Assembly: GCF_030064675.1 (NCBI RefSeq) | Contig: NZ_CP116413.1 | Span: 8,151,501 to 8,215,500, forward strand | Source of the DNA: Crossiella sp. CA-258035 | GTDB lineage: Bacteria; Actinomycetota; Actinomycetes; Mycobacteriales; Pseudonocardiaceae | Direction: 5' to 3' | DNA length: 64,000 nucleotides | In this document: positions 8,475-17,089 of the stretch, piece by piece | Layout: every line of letters starts with the position of its first letter | Position numbering within the stretch: the first letter of the stretch is position 1 | Notes under the pieces: model-generated | Told to the model about the DNA's origin: nothing | The model's input: only the letters and a program-made list of their open reading frames with translations | The model's database searches: none | Position numbers and translations under genes: made by a program

Positions 8475-8796
8475 CGGCGCGCGCCTCCTGCTCCTGTGCT
8501 TCCAGTTCGGCCACCCTGGCCCGTAGCTCGTCCAGCTCATCGGCGGCGCGCTGCAGCACCCAGTCCACTTCGGACATCTTGTAGCCGCGGACGACCTGCT
8601 GGAACCGCACGGCACGCAGGTCCTCGCCGCTGACCTCCGAGGACGGCAGCTCGGTCGGCGTGGCCCCTGGGGCCAGCGGCGCGAGCTGCTCGCCCCGGCC
8701 GAAGACCAGCGAGGCGATGAGGAAGACCACGGCCGCCACGAAGATCATGACGACGAGGTAGATGAGGGCGGTGGTCACGCCTGTAGATGGTGGCAT
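8467..8796 (-). CDS. DivIVA-domain membrane protein (Rv1209-like)
   Basis: The protein (109 aa from ATG 8796, or 103 aa from GTG 8778) has one N-terminal transmembrane helix (LIYLVVMIFVAAVVFLIASL) followed by a DivIVA-type helix segment, LRAVRFQQVVRGYKMSEVDWVL, and a charged coiled-coil tail. That motif is the short DivIVA repeat found in many actinobacterial proteins. The start is uncertain because neither candidate has a clear ribosome site; homologues usually begin at the GTG (MTTALIYL). In mycobacteria the equivalent gene lies between gpgS and tagA. Confidence 0.82.
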   Translation of the reverse strand: MPPSTGVTTALIYLVVMIFVAAVVFLIASLVFGRGEQLAPLAPGATPTELPSSEVSGEDLRAVRFQQVVRGYKMSEVDWVLQRAADELDELRARVAELEAQEQEARAGE

Positions 8797-8814
8797 GGAC
8801 CACCGTCAGCTGCC

Positions 8815-9480
8815 TCAGGCGGCCGACAACACGAAGCAGCGCCTGGTCAGGTGCACCAGGTAGGCCAGCACGAAGGAGGCCGCCATGCTGGTCAGCAGCG
8901 CGGAGGGGTGCAGCATCAGCCCGTCCATGGCCATGCCGCCGATCACGATGGGCAACTGGAGCACCAGGTAGCCGCCGAGCATGATGGTCATGAACGCGCC
9001 AGCCGAGCGGCCGAGCAGCCGGGCCGAGACCCAGCGCTGCGCGACCCGCTTGCCGATCACCAGCGCCAGCAGCGCGAACACCGCGATCAGCACCCAGACG
9101 TAGTCGATGGCGTTGGTGAGCATGAGGAACCAGTCCGGCGGCAGCGCCCCGCCCTGCCAGGACGCGCCTTCCCACAGCTGCCGGGAGGCCTGGTGGATCA
9201 CGTGGATCAGCGGGATGGCCAGCAGCAGCGAGCGGATCGCGTGCGCGCCGTGCGCGGCGGCCAGCTCGGCCTGGTACTCGCGGGCAATCATCGGGATCGG
9301 GCCGAACTCGCGCACCGCGCGCGCCTCGGCGTCGGCGATCCCGGCCTCGGCGTAGGCCTCGGCGACATCGCGCAGGCTGTGCTCAGCCTCGGCCAGCAGG
9401 TCGGCCTTGGCCGCCTTGGGACCGCTCAGTCGCGAGTCCAGCTCGCTCAGGTAGGACTCGATCAAGCCTTTGCAGGCCAT
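8815..9480 (-). CDS. HAAS/permease-prefix type membrane protein
   Basis: This 221-aa protein opens with a helical cytoplasmic domain (residues about 1-65, with IESYLSELDSRLSG and ARAVREFGP) of the HAAS or permease-prefix type, then has four or so transmembrane helices. Such proteins are typically coded directly after a PadR regulator, as here: the two genes overlap by 19 bp. HAAS domains are proposed to sense or signal in membrane-stress modules, but the function of this protein is not known. Cassettes of this kind often sit beside an ABC exporter; none is adjacent here. Confidence 0.75.
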   Translation of the reverse strand: MACKGLIESYLSELDSRLSGPKAAKADLLAEAEHSLRDVAEAYAEAGIADAEARAVREFGPIPMIAREYQAELAAAHGAHAIRSLLLAIPLIHVIHQASRQLWEGASWQGGALPPDWFLMLTNAIDYVWVLIAVFALLALVIGKRVAQRWVSARLLGRSAGAFMTIMLGGYLVLQLPIVIGGMAMDGLMLHPSALLTSMAASFVLAYLVHLTRRCFVLSAA

Positions 9481-9800
9481 GGTCCGCCTCCGAGTACACC
9501 CTCGATGGCCGCGGTGAACTCACGCCAAGCGGTGCGTTCCGCGGCCAATGCCCGCTTCCCGGCGCCGGTCAGCTGGTAGGTGCGCCGTTGCCGCCCGGCA
9601 ACCGTACTCCACTCGCTCCGGACGTACCCGGCTCGTTCGAGCCTGCGCAGCGCCGGGTAGACGGTGCCGGTCGGCAGGTCGAGCGCTCCCCCGCTGAGCA
9701 GCTGCAATGCCTCGATGATGGCGTAACCGTGGAGCTCCCTGCCGTCGAGAGTGGCCAGCAGCAGGGCGTCCAGGTGCCCACGTAGAGCGTCCGACTTCAC
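9462..9800 (-). CDS. PadR family transcriptional regulator
   Basis: This 112-aa single-domain PadR winged-HTH protein shows LHGYAIIEALQ, DLPTGTVYPALRRLERAGYV and the arginine-rich wing RQRRTYQLTGAG. The GTG at 9800 (MKSDALRGHLDALLL) is favoured because TACACT lies 6 nt upstream, giving a likely leaderless message; an upstream start at 9863 would run through gpgS. It probably represses itself and the co-transcribed HAAS-domain gene. Confidence 0.9.
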   Translation of the reverse strand: MKSDALRGHLDALLLATLDGRELHGYAIIEALQLLSGGALDLPTGTVYPALRRLERAGYVRSEWSTVAGRQRRTYQLTGAGKRALAAERTAWREFTAAIEGVLGGGPWPAKA

Positions 9801-9806
9801 ACGATG

Positions 9807-9847
9807 AGTGTAGGGGAGCCTAAGTAGATCAGGTAGCCCCACTACAC
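9807..9847 (-). promoter_or_regulatory. PadR promoter with overlapping imperfect inverted repeat
   Basis: A -10-like TACACT (9807-9812) lies 6 nt before the PadR GTG. It falls within an imperfect inverted repeat with outer arms GTGTAG (9808-9813) and CTACAC (9842-9847) that also covers the end of gpgS. This is the usual position for PadR autorepression. The operator assignment is inferred from position and symmetry. Confidence 0.45.
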
Positions 9848-10761
9848 ATGCGATGGATCTCACTCATCGGCGGCCGGTCGACCAGCGCGATCTCGGTGGC
9901 ATCCGGCAGCCATTCTTCGGCCACCTGGGTGAACTGGGTGTACGCGCCCGCGTCCGCCTCGATCCCGCAGCGGGCCAGCGCGGTGCCCAGGATCTGCCTG
10001 GCCATCACGCCGAGCTGGGCCAGCGAGCGGTTGCGGTGCTTGCGCACACCGAGGTTGACCTGGGCCAGGCCGTCCAGGCCGTAGCGGGCGTGCGCGTCCA
10101 GCAGCAGGCCGATCTCCACGCCGTAGCCGGGCGCGAAGGGCACCGCGCAGAGGAAGTCCCGCCGGGCCGCGTACTCCCCGCCCAGCGGCTGCACGATCCC
10201 GGCCAGCTCCGGCCGCAGCGCGCCCAGCACCGGCCGGGCCAGCAGCTCGGTGACCCGGCCGCCGCCCTCGCTCTCCAGCCGCAGCGGACGCCGGTAGAAG
10301 CCCTTGACCAGCGCCACCGCCGGCTCGGTGAGCAGCGGGCCGAGCAGCGCGGGCAGGAAGCCGGGGTCGAAGTCGACCAGGTCGGAGTCCAGGAAGACCA
10401 CCAGGTCGCCGGTAGTCGCGGCCAGCGAGCGCCACAGCGCCTCGCCCTTGCCCGGCCGCACCGGCAGCTCCGGCAGCACGTCCTCCCGGCGCACCACCCT
10501 GGCCCCGGCCGCGGCGGCCACCTCGGCGGTGGCGTCGGCAGAACCGGAGTCCAGCACCACCAGCTCGTCGGCCAGCGGGTCCGGCCCGGTGGCCATCGGC
10601 AGCAGCGCGGAGACGATCGCGCCCACCGTCTTCTGCTCGTCCAGCGCGGGCAGCACCACGCTCACCGTGCGCCCGGCCTTGGCCCGCACCAGCTCGTCCA
10701 CGCTCCACTGTGGACTCTGCCAGGTGTGCGCCGCGAACCAGTCCTCGATGCCTTGCCGCAC
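9829..10761 (-). CDS. gpgS: Glucosyl-3-phosphoglycerate synthase
   Basis: This 310-aa GT-A glycosyltransferase (GT81) transfers glucose from a nucleotide sugar to 3-phosphoglycerate, the first step of methylglucose lipopolysaccharide (polymethylated glucan) synthesis. It shows VSVVLPALDEQKTVGAIV near the N-terminus, the metal-binding DSD at about 125-127, and PGYGVEIGLLLDAHARYGL and LGVRKHRNRSL in the acceptor region. GTG at 10761 has AGAGGA about 6 nt upstream. It lies 10 bp after the FolP2-like gene, the same order as Rv1207-Rv1208. Confidence 0.93.
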   Translation of the reverse strand: MRQGIEDWFAAHTWQSPQWSVDELVRAKAGRTVSVVLPALDEQKTVGAIVSALLPMATGPDPLADELVVLDSGSADATAEVAAAAGARVVRREDVLPELPVRPGKGEALWRSLAATTGDLVVFLDSDLVDFDPGFLPALLGPLLTEPAVALVKGFYRRPLRLESEGGGRVTELLARPVLGALRPELAGIVQPLGGEYAARRDFLCAVPFAPGYGVEIGLLLDAHARYGLDGLAQVNLGVRKHRNRSLAQLGVMARQILGTALARCGIEADAGAYTQFTQVAEEWLPDATEIALVDRPPMSEIHRMCSGAT

Positions 10762-10771
10762 AAGGTTCCTC

Positions 10772-11359
10772 TCAGGTCAGGGCGCGCAGCACCGCGGCGG
10801 GCGGCCTGCTCCCGTTGATACTGGCGGCCATCTCCAGCGCCTGCCGGACCCTGGGCACCTCGCGGGTGCGCACCACCTGGACCCCGCGCCAGGCCGCGAG
10901 CGCGGCCACCGCCAGCGCCGCGTCGCCGGAACCGTTGTCCGGCAACGTGATCAGCCGAGGCCAGGGCGCGGGTTCGGCCAGCCGCTGGAGCAGGCCGGGT
11001 CCGGCCGGGCAGTCCAGCAACCCGGTGACACCCGGCTCGAGCCCGGCGGCGATCAGCGCCGCCCCGTGCCGGGCCGCCGCCGCGGCGGTCGCCGGATCCG
11101 CGCCGGTGACGTCGAGCAGGTCCGCCCCGGCCGCGCACAGCCCGGCCGCATCGCCGGGGGTGGCGGCCAGCGCGAGCCGGGGGTGCCGGGCGCGGACCTC
11201 GGCCACGAAGGCCGGGTCGGCGGAGCCCAGGTCGAGCAGGTCCGCGCCCTGCGCCAGCGCCGCGTCCACGGCGGCCGCGGCAGGCTCGACCTGGGCGAGC
11301 ACCAGCGCGCGGTCGACCGGCAGGTCCCGGCCGGCGAGGGCGAAGCGGAGAGGGGTCAC
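10772..11359 (-). CDS. Degenerate dihydropteroate synthase-like protein (FolP2 position)
   Basis: This 195-aa protein is much shorter than dihydropteroate synthase (about 270-290 aa). It keeps a barrel-like pattern (AAVDAALAQGADLLDLGSADPA, then AAGADLLDVTGADPATAAAAA) but lacks the NxTPDSF loop, the GxESTRPG pterin loop and the C-terminal pterin-contact segment, so it should not make dihydropteroate. It occupies the folP2 position immediately before gpgS, as in mycobacteria, where FolP2 is reported to lack DHPS activity. GTG 11359 directly abuts a GGGAGG, closer than ideal, so the start is uncertain. The gene may have a role linked to gpgS. Confidence 0.65.
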   Translation of the reverse strand: MTPLRFALAGRDLPVDRALVLAQVEPAAAAVDAALAQGADLLDLGSADPAFVAEVRARHPRLALAATPGDAAGLCAAGADLLDVTGADPATAAAAARHGAALIAAGLEPGVTGLLDCPAGPGLLQRLAEPAPWPRLITLPDNGSGDAALAVAALAAWRGVQVVRTREVPRVRQALEMAASINGSRPPAAVLRALT

Positions 11360-11432
11360 CTCCCGATCGTGCCACGAGCGCCTCGCTGTGATTCCGGCCA
11401 CAATCACGTCACCAATGTGGTCCGCGCCACTT

Positions 11433-11450
11433 TTACCTACTGACCGGTAA
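11433..11450. promoter_or_regulatory. TTACC-N8-GGTAA palindrome
   Basis: TTACC (11433-11437) and GGTAA (11446-11450) flank TACTGACC 17 bp before the secreted-hydrolase ATG, inside the divergent region shared with the folP2-like gene. Symmetry and length resemble TetR-type operators. No TetR gene lies nearby. Confidence 0.35.
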
Positions 11451-11467
11451 GGGCCAATGGAGGTCAC

Positions 11468-13045
11468 ATGCGTCGGTTCGTCCTTCTCCTGCTGGCAGCG
11501 CTCACCGCGCTGGTGACCAGCGGATCGCTCGCCCCGGTGGCGAGCGCGGCTCCGGCTGGCCCGGAGTTCCTGACCATCACCAGCAAGGACGGGACGAAGC
11601 TGGGGGCGCACCTGTTCCGCCCGGCCGGACCTGGTCCGCACCCGGCGGTGGTGCTGATCTCCAGCTGGAGCGTGAACAACCTGGAGTACATCGCGCAGAC
11701 CCGCAAGCTCGCCGAGGCGGGTTACGTCGCGCTCAGCTACACCACCCGCGGCTTCTGGGAGTCCGGCGGCACCATCGAGGTGGCCGGGCCGGAGGACGTC
11801 CAGGACGCCTCCTCGGTGGTGGACTGGGTGCTGGCCAACACCAGCGCGGACCCGGCGAAGATCGGCATGGCCGGGGTCTCCTACGGCGCGGGCATCAGCA
11901 TGCTCACCGCGGCCAAGGACAAGCGGGTGCGCGCGGTGGCCGCGCTGAGCGCCTGGGCCGACCTGGCCGCCGCACTGCTGCCCAACCAGACCTGGAGCCA
12001 GCAGGCGATCGGCCTGCTCGCCCTGGCCGGCAGGCTCACCGGCCGTCCCGGCGCGAAGCTGCAGCACACCCTGGCCGCCTACGAGCGCAACGACCGGGTG
12101 GAGGCGATGAAGCTCGCGCCCGAGCGCAGCCCGGCGCACCAGCTGGCCGGACTGAACGCGAACAAGCCCGCGGTGCTGATCGCCAACGGCTGGTCGGACA
12201 GCCTGTTCCCGGCCGGGCAGCTCGCCGACTACTACAACCAGCTCCAGCTGCCCAAGCGCCTGGAGTTCCAGCCCGGCGACCACGCGGTGCCCGAGCTGAC
12301 CGGCATCATCGGCCTGCCGAATGACACCTGGACCTCGGTGCACCGCTGGTTCGACCGGCACCTGCGCGGCCAGGCCAACGGCATCGACAAGGAACAGCCG
12401 GTGCAGGTCCGCCCGACCCTGGGCGGCTCCTGGAAGGGCTACGACAGCTGGGCCGCGCTGGAGGCCGCGCCGAAGAAGCTGTACCTCTCCGGCCTGACCC
12501 CGGTGCTCAACCGCACCGGCGAGCTGGTCAGCTCCGCCCGCACCGGCTGGTCGCACAAGGCGGACGCGGGCATCGACACCATCGCCAACGGCGGCACCGC
12601 GATCCTCACCGGCGGCGCGGAGGCACTGGGCATCCCGCAGTTCGCCTGGATTCCCGGCGTGCTCCGCACCAACGCCGGCGTCTGGCAGACCCCGGTGCTG
12701 ACCAGCCCCGCCACCGTCCGCGGCACCCCGAGGCTGCACCTGACCGTCACCCCGAGCAGCGCCCGCGCCACCGTGGTCGCCTACCTCTACGACGTCGGCC
12801 CCACCGGCACCGGCCGCCTGCTCACCCACCAGCCGCACACCCTGCTGGAGGCCACCCCCGGCAAGCCCACCGCCCTGAACATCTCGCTGGACCCGCTGGT
12901 GCACCCGGTTCCGGCCGGGCACCGGGTCGCGGTGGTGGTGGACACGGTGGACGGGCTGTACCGGGGCGAGAGCAAGATCGGCTCCTCGGTCACCTTCAGC
13001 TCGCCCGCGGACAACCCGTCCCGCCTGGACCTGCCGCTGGGCTGA
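11468..13045 (+). CDS. Secreted CocE/NonD-type (S15) alpha/beta hydrolase
   Basis: This 525-aa exported hydrolase has a signal peptide of about 28 residues (RR, hydrophobic core, ASA). The alpha/beta-hydrolase domain carries the nucleophile elbow GVSYGAG with Ser at about 138, a likely acid in NGWSDSLFP and His in QPGDHAVPEL. A C-terminal beta-sandwich of the X-Pro dipeptidyl-peptidase C type follows (about 340-525). Peptide or ester substrates are possible. ATG 11468 has GGAGG 5 nt upstream. Confidence 0.85.
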   Translation: MRRFVLLLLAALTALVTSGSLAPVASAAPAGPEFLTITSKDGTKLGAHLFRPAGPGPHPAVVLISSWSVNNLEYIAQTRKLAEAGYVALSYTTRGFWESGGTIEVAGPEDVQDASSVVDWVLANTSADPAKIGMAGVSYGAGISMLTAAKDKRVRAVAALSAWADLAAALLPNQTWSQQAIGLLALAGRLTGRPGAKLQHTLAAYERNDRVEAMKLAPERSPAHQLAGLNANKPAVLIANGWSDSLFPAGQLADYYNQLQLPKRLEFQPGDHAVPELTGIIGLPNDTWTSVHRWFDRHLRGQANGIDKEQPVQVRPTLGGSWKGYDSWAALEAAPKKLYLSGLTPVLNRTGELVSSARTGWSHKADAGIDTIANGGTAILTGGAEALGIPQFAWIPGVLRTNAGVWQTPVLTSPATVRGTPRLHLTVTPSSARATVVAYLYDVGPTGTGRLLTHQPHTLLEATPGKPTALNISLDPLVHPVPAGHRVAVVVDTVDGLYRGESKIGSSVTFSSPADNPSRLDLPLG

Positions 13046-13075
13046 ACTGTCGGTGGCCGGGTCTAGCTTCGCCAC

Positions 13076-13516
13076 ATGGCGACCGAATGGCACCTGACCA
13101 TTGACTGCAATGACGCGGTCCGCATGTCCGCCTTCTGGGAGGTGGCCCTTCGCTACGTGAAGAAGCCACCCCCAGCAGGCTGGGACAGCTGGCAGGCCTT
13201 CTTCGACTTCAAGGGCTATGAGGACACCGACGACTTCTTCGAGGGCGCCTACCTGTCCGACCCCGACGGCACGCGCCCGAGCTTCTTTTTTCAGGAGGTC
13301 CCGGAAAAGCACCAGGGCAAGAACTGGTTCCACCTGGACCTCAAGGTCAGCGGCGGGCGGACCCGGCCCGCCGCGGAGCGGGTGCCGCTGATCGAGGCGG
13401 AGGTGGCCCGGCTGACCGCGGCCGGTGGACGGGTGCTGCGCCGGGTGGAGCAGGACGGCGCGCTGGACTTCGTGATCATGCTGGACCCGGAGGACAACCA
13501 GTTCTGCGTCGCCTGA
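13076..13516 (+). CDS. VOC family (glyoxalase-like) protein
   Basis: This 146-aa protein opens WHLTIDCNDAVRMSAFWEVAL and contains KNWFHLDLKV and a terminal DPEDNQFCV, the metal-ligand and fold pattern of vicinal-oxygen-chelate proteins. Members include glyoxalases, dioxygenases and antibiotic-binding proteins; this one is the glyoxalase-like type whose substrate cannot be told. It follows the secreted hydrolase by 30 bp on the same strand. Confidence 0.85.
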   Translation: MATEWHLTIDCNDAVRMSAFWEVALRYVKKPPPAGWDSWQAFFDFKGYEDTDDFFEGAYLSDPDGTRPSFFFQEVPEKHQGKNWFHLDLKVSGGRTRPAAERVPLIEAEVARLTAAGGRVLRRVEQDGALDFVIMLDPEDNQFCVA

Positions 13517-13575
13517 GCCGCGACCACGCTCCGCGACCACGGGGGTTCGCCCGTCCGGGGAAAGGGCCGGGTTCC

Positions 13576-13581
13576 TAGAGT
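13576..13581 (+). promoter_or_regulatory. -10 element for leaderless gene
   Basis: TAGAGT lies 8 nt before ATG 13590, which has no ribosome site, consistent with a leaderless message. Confidence 0.45.
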
Positions 13582-13589
13582 GCTGGCCC

Positions 13590-14132
13590 ATGTCGCGCAG
13601 CTTCCGGGTGGACATCGAGCTGGCTGAGTCGCGTCACGAGGATGTGGCGCTGAGTTGGGGTGGGTGGTCCTCGCAGCGGCGGCGGGATGTGCCGGGGTTC
13701 GGCTGGGACGTCGAGCTGCCGGTGGTGGTGCGGTTGCTGGAGGCGATCGAGCGCGGGCGGACCTCGGCGGCGGAGGCGCGGGCCGAGCTGCTGGCGGCGG
13801 CGCAGGCCTGTGTGCCGCACAGCGGGTGCTGTCCGCGGTGTGAGGACCGGGCCGAGGGGTACCGGCGGGCGCTGGCGGAGTTCGAGCAGGCGCGGCGGCG
13901 CTTCGCCGACTCGGTGCGGTACCCGTTCCTGGTCAACAGCGGCGTCCTGCACCGCTGGGACTGCGCGACCGTGCCGGGCGCGGGGCCGACCCATCCCGGG
14001 CGCAGCCTGCAGCAGTACGTGCACGAGGCGCGCTACTCCTGGCACCCCGGGCAGCGGCGGCTCAGTGACGCCGAGGCGTCCCGGCTGCCACCGGAGCGCC
14101 ACTGCGTCACCTGCCGTCCGCTGGTCCGTTAA
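13590..14132 (+). CDS. Cys/His-rich protein of unknown function (180 aa)
   Basis: I do not recognise this family. The N-terminal half is a basic, helix-prone region. Then come CCPRC (residues 80-84, with a further Cys74), HRWDC (121-125) and HCVTC near the C-terminus (171-175). The spacing His121/Cys125 ... Cys172/Cys175 looks like a structural zinc site, resembling the small metal-binding Cys/His modules found at the ends of DNA-associated proteins. The gene is probably leaderless and overlaps the convergent LOG gene by 4 bp. Confidence 0.72.
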   Translation: MSRSFRVDIELAESRHEDVALSWGGWSSQRRRDVPGFGWDVELPVVVRLLEAIERGRTSAAEARAELLAAAQACVPHSGCCPRCEDRAEGYRRALAEFEQARRRFADSVRYPFLVNSGVLHRWDCATVPGAGPTHPGRSLQQYVHEARYSWHPGQRRLSDAEASRLPPERHCVTCRPLVR

Positions 14133-14674
14133 CTGACCCCGCGCTCGGCGAAGGTCTTCAGCGCGCGCAGCGGGTCCTCCTCGACGAAGACCAGGTCGCG
14201 GTACTTCGGCGCGACGAACTCCTCCGCCACCGCGTGGTTCACGAACTCGCGCAGCCGCTGGTAGTAGCCGTCCACGTCGAGCAGCGCGATGGGCTTGCGG
14301 TGGATGCCGAGCAGCGCCCAGGTCCACACCTCGAACAGCTCCTCGAAGGTGCCCAGGCCGCCGGGCAGCGCGATGAAGGCGTCCGACAGCGCGGCCATCT
14401 TCGCCTTGCGCTCGTGCATGTCGGCCACCACGTGCAGCTCGGTGAGCCCGTGGTGGGCCACCTCGCGGTCCCACAGCCCCTGCGGGATCACGCCCTGCAC
14501 CCGGCCGCCCGCGGCCAGCGCCGCGTCCGCCACCACGCCCATGGTGCCCACGCTGGCGCCGCCGTAGACCAGTTCCACGCCCTGTTCGGCCAGGACCGTG
14601 CCGAGCCGCCGCGCGGCCTCGACGTACTTCTCGCCCTTGCCCGGGGACGAACCGCAGAAGACGCAGACCCTCAT
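14129..14674 (-). CDS. LOG family protein (TIGR00730)
   Basis: This 181-aa Rossmann-fold protein shows the LOG signature [12 protein letters not shown] with [14 protein letters not shown] and HERKAKM. LOG proteins cleave the N-glycosidic bond of cytokinin or purine nucleoside monophosphates. The gene follows the second LOG gene by 1 bp, so the two form a tandem operon. The ATG at 14674 gives the family start MRVCVFCGS. Confidence 0.92.
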   Translation of the reverse strand: MRVCVFCGSSPGKGEKYVEAARRLGTVLAEQGVELVYGGASVGTMGVVADAALAAGGRVQGVIPQGLWDREVAHHGLTELHVVADMHERKAKMAALSDAFIALPGGLGTFEELFEVWTWALLGIHRKPIALLDVDGYYQRLREFVNHAVAEEFVAPKYRDLVFVEEDPLRALKTFAERGVS

Positions 14675-14675
14675 G

Positions 14676-15461
14676 TCAGTGCGCGTCCTGCCAGGCCTTG
14701 TATGCCTCCTCGACCACGCGCACCGCGTCGTCGATGTCGTCGGTCAGGTGCAGCAGGGCCAGGTCCTTCTCGCCGATCTTGCCGGAGCCGGCCACCGAGT
14801 CGCGCAGCCAGTCGTAGAGGCCCTGCCAGTAGTCCACGCCGAAGAGCACCACCGGGAACTTGGTGACCTTCTTGGTCTGCACCAGGGTGAGCGCCTCGAA
14901 CAGCTCGTCCAGGGTGCCGAAGCCGCCGGGCAGGCAGATGAACGCCTGCGAGTACTTCACGAACATGGTCTTGCGGGTGAAGAAGTAGCGGAAGTTCACG
15001 CCGAGGTCGACCCACGGGTTGAGGCCCTGCTCGAACGGCAGCTCGATGCCGAGGCCGACCGACATGCCGCCGGCCTCCTGGGCGCCGCGGTTGACCGCCT
15101 CCATCGCGCCGGGGCCGCCGCCGGTGATCGAGGCGAACCCGGCCTCGGCCAGCGCCTTGCCCAGCTTGCGGCCGGTCTCGTACTCGGGGTGGTCCCGGCC
15201 GGTGCGGGCCGAGCCGAAGACGGTGACCGCCCTCGGCAGCTCGGCGAGCGCGCCGAAGCCCTCCACGAACTCGGCCTGGATCCGCATCACCCGCCACGGG
15301 TCGGTGTGCACCCAGTCGGAGGGGCCGCGGGAGTCGAGCAGCCGCTGGTCGGTGGTGGTGGACTCCACGCTGCTGGAGCGGCGGAGGGTGACCGGGCCGC
15401 GCTGCTTCTCGCGCACGTCCACGTCGGGGCTGGACGCGAGGTCCTTCGGGTCGAGCGTCAT
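14676..15461 (-). CDS. LOG family protein with N-terminal extension (Rv1205-like)
   Basis: This 261-aa protein carries [28 protein letters not shown] and [12 protein letters not shown], the LOG/lysine-decarboxylase-like signature. An extra ~75 residue basic and charged N-terminus precedes the core. ATG 15461 is used because upstream start codons do not give a family-like beginning. A phosphoribohydrolase activity is expected. It lies upstream of, and is likely co-transcribed with, the shorter LOG gene. Confidence 0.9.
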   Translation of the reverse strand: MTLDPKDLASSPDVDVREKQRGPVTLRRSSSVESTTTDQRLLDSRGPSDWVHTDPWRVMRIQAEFVEGFGALAELPRAVTVFGSARTGRDHPEYETGRKLGKALAEAGFASITGGGPGAMEAVNRGAQEAGGMSVGLGIELPFEQGLNPWVDLGVNFRYFFTRKTMFVKYSQAFICLPGGFGTLDELFEALTLVQTKKVTKFPVVLFGVDYWQGLYDWLRDSVAGSGKIGEKDLALLHLTDDIDDAVRVVEEAYKAWQDAH

Positions 15462-15579
15462 AGCACACAGCCTAGTGAGGCCCGAACCGTGAGATCCGGT
15501 TGCGGGCGGCCTGGCACCCGTGCACCATCTTCCACGTAAGAGATTGAAAGTTGGACAACATGCTTCGGAGAGTCCCGTC

Positions 15580-16188
15580 ATGAGCCAGCCCAAGGTCGCC
15601 GTCATCTACTACAGCTCCACCGGCAGCGTGCACTCCCTCGCCCAGTCGATCGCCGAGGGCGCCGCGGGCGCGGGCGCGGAGGTCCGGGTGCTGAAGGTGC
15701 CCGAGCTCGCCCCGGCCGAGGCCATCGCGAGCAACCCGGCCTGGCAGGCGCACGCCGAGGCCACCAAGGACGTGCCGGTGGCCACCGCGGCGGACGTGGA
15801 GTGGGCGGACGCGGTCATCTTCGGCACGCCGACCCGCTTCGGCAACGTCTCCAGCCAGCTCAAGCAGTTCCTGGACACCCTGGGCGGCCTGTGGGCGCGG
15901 GGCGCGCTGGCGGACAAGGTGTACTCCGGCTTCGTCTCCACCGCGACCCTGCACGGCGGCCGCGAGTCCACCCTGCTCGCGCTGTACAACACCGTGCACC
16001 ACTTCGGCGGCATCCTCATCACCCCCGGCTACACCGACCCGATCCAGTTCGCCACCGGCACGCCCTACGGCGCCTCGCACGCCGACGCCCAGGGCCAGAA
16101 CCCGATCAGCGAGGACACCCACGCCTCCGCCCGCTACCAGGGCAAGCGGGTGGCCGAGCTGACCGCGCGGTTCCTCAAGAACGCCTGA
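15580..16188 (+). CDS. wrbA: NAD(P)H:quinone oxidoreductase WrbA
   Basis: This 202-aa flavodoxin-fold protein has the FMN phosphate loop SSTGSVHSLAQ at the N-terminus, GTPTRFGNVSSQLKQFLD and STATLHGGRESTLLALYNTVHHFGG, all WrbA marks. It performs two-electron quinone reduction. ATG 15580 has GGAG 9 nt upstream. It stands alone and is followed by a strong bidirectional terminator. Confidence 0.94.
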   Translation: MSQPKVAVIYYSSTGSVHSLAQSIAEGAAGAGAEVRVLKVPELAPAEAIASNPAWQAHAEATKDVPVATAADVEWADAVIFGTPTRFGNVSSQLKQFLDTLGGLWARGALADKVYSGFVSTATLHGGRESTLLALYNTVHHFGGILITPGYTDPIQFATGTPYGASHADAQGQNPISEDTHASARYQGKRVAELTARFLKNA

Positions 16189-16197
16189 GCACGGCCG

Positions 16198-16229
16198 ACC
16201 GGCCCCTGGCAGCGTTGCCAAGGGCCGGT
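16198..16229. terminator. Bidirectional hairpin terminator
   Basis: A 14-bp stem with one mismatch and a GCGT loop (ACCGGCCC outer arm) lies between convergent wrbA and the ABC permease gene, 9 nt after the wrbA stop and 11 nt after the permease stop on the other strand. Confidence 0.75.
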
Positions 16230-16240
16230 CCCAGCCGCAC

Positions 16241-17089
16241 TCAGCTGACATCCCGGCGGCGCACCAGCCACACCGTCAGCGCGGCGAAGGCCAGGGCGTA
16301 CGCGCAGGCCATGCCGACCGCGGGCCAGGCGGTGAGGGTGTCCACCACGCCCGGCGCGCCGCCCTGCGACACCGGGGTGGCGCCCAGCGCGGCCACCACC
16401 GACCCGGCCACCGAGCCGGGCAGCAGGTCGGTCACCGGCGTCAGCCAGTCCAGCGCGCCGGCCACTCCGCGCAGCAGGTTCTCCACCGCCAGCACCCACA
16501 CCACGCCGAGGCCGACGGCCAGCGCGGGACTGCGGGAGAGCGTGCCGAGCGCGACCCCGGCGGAGACCCACATACCCAGCACCAGCAGCGCGCCGGCCAC
16601 CGCCCGCAGCACCTCGCCCACCGGCGGGAAGACCAGCGCCTGCCCCTCGGCCAGCGCGACCGCGGTGGAGATGCCCAGGTCCACCACCAGGGTGGCCAGC
16701 ACCACGGTGAGCACCACCGCGGCCAGCCCGGCCACCGTGCCGGCGAGCACGCTCAGCCGTCCCCGGCCCTGGGTGAACGCGGTTTTCCAGGTGCCCCAAC
16801 CGAATCCGCTGCCGGTGGCGAGCGCGCCCAGGGTCAGCATGATCGCCCCGCCGAACATCGGCGTGCCCTGCGCCAGCCCGACCGGCACCCCGGCGGGCAG
16901 CAACCGCTCCAGCAGCAGCTCTTTCGGCGTGCCCGCGGCGAACCCTGAACCGTCCACATAGGACAGGTAGTTGAAGATGTAGACGAAGATGATGTTGAGC
17001 ACCAGCCAGGCCCCGCCGATCACCCAGACCGCGGGCCATTTCCGCAGCCGGAAGAGTTCGGCGCGACTGGTCGCGAGTACGGCGTTCAT
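16241..17089 (-). CDS. ABC-2 type transporter permease
   Basis: This 282-aa protein has six hydrophobic segments in the ABC-2 arrangement, with a cytosolic N-terminus (AELFRLRKWPAVW) and a long extracellular loop after TM1. It is the membrane partner of the ATPase encoded upstream; the two genes overlap by 4 bp (ATGA). The pair lies divergently from a two-component system. Such exporters move lantibiotics, bacitracin-like peptides or lipids, but the substrate cannot be inferred. Confidence 0.88.
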   Translation of the reverse strand: MNAVLATSRAELFRLRKWPAVWVIGGAWLVLNIIFVYIFNYLSYVDGSGFAAGTPKELLLERLLPAGVPVGLAQGTPMFGGAIMLTLGALATGSGFGWGTWKTAFTQGRGRLSVLAGTVAGLAAVVLTVVLATLVVDLGISTAVALAEGQALVFPPVGEVLRAVAGALLVLGMWVSAGVALGTLSRSPALAVGLGVVWVLAVENLLRGVAGALDWLTPVTDLLPGSVAGSVVAALGATPVSQGGAPGVVDTLTAWPAVGMACAYALAFAALTVWLVRRRDVS

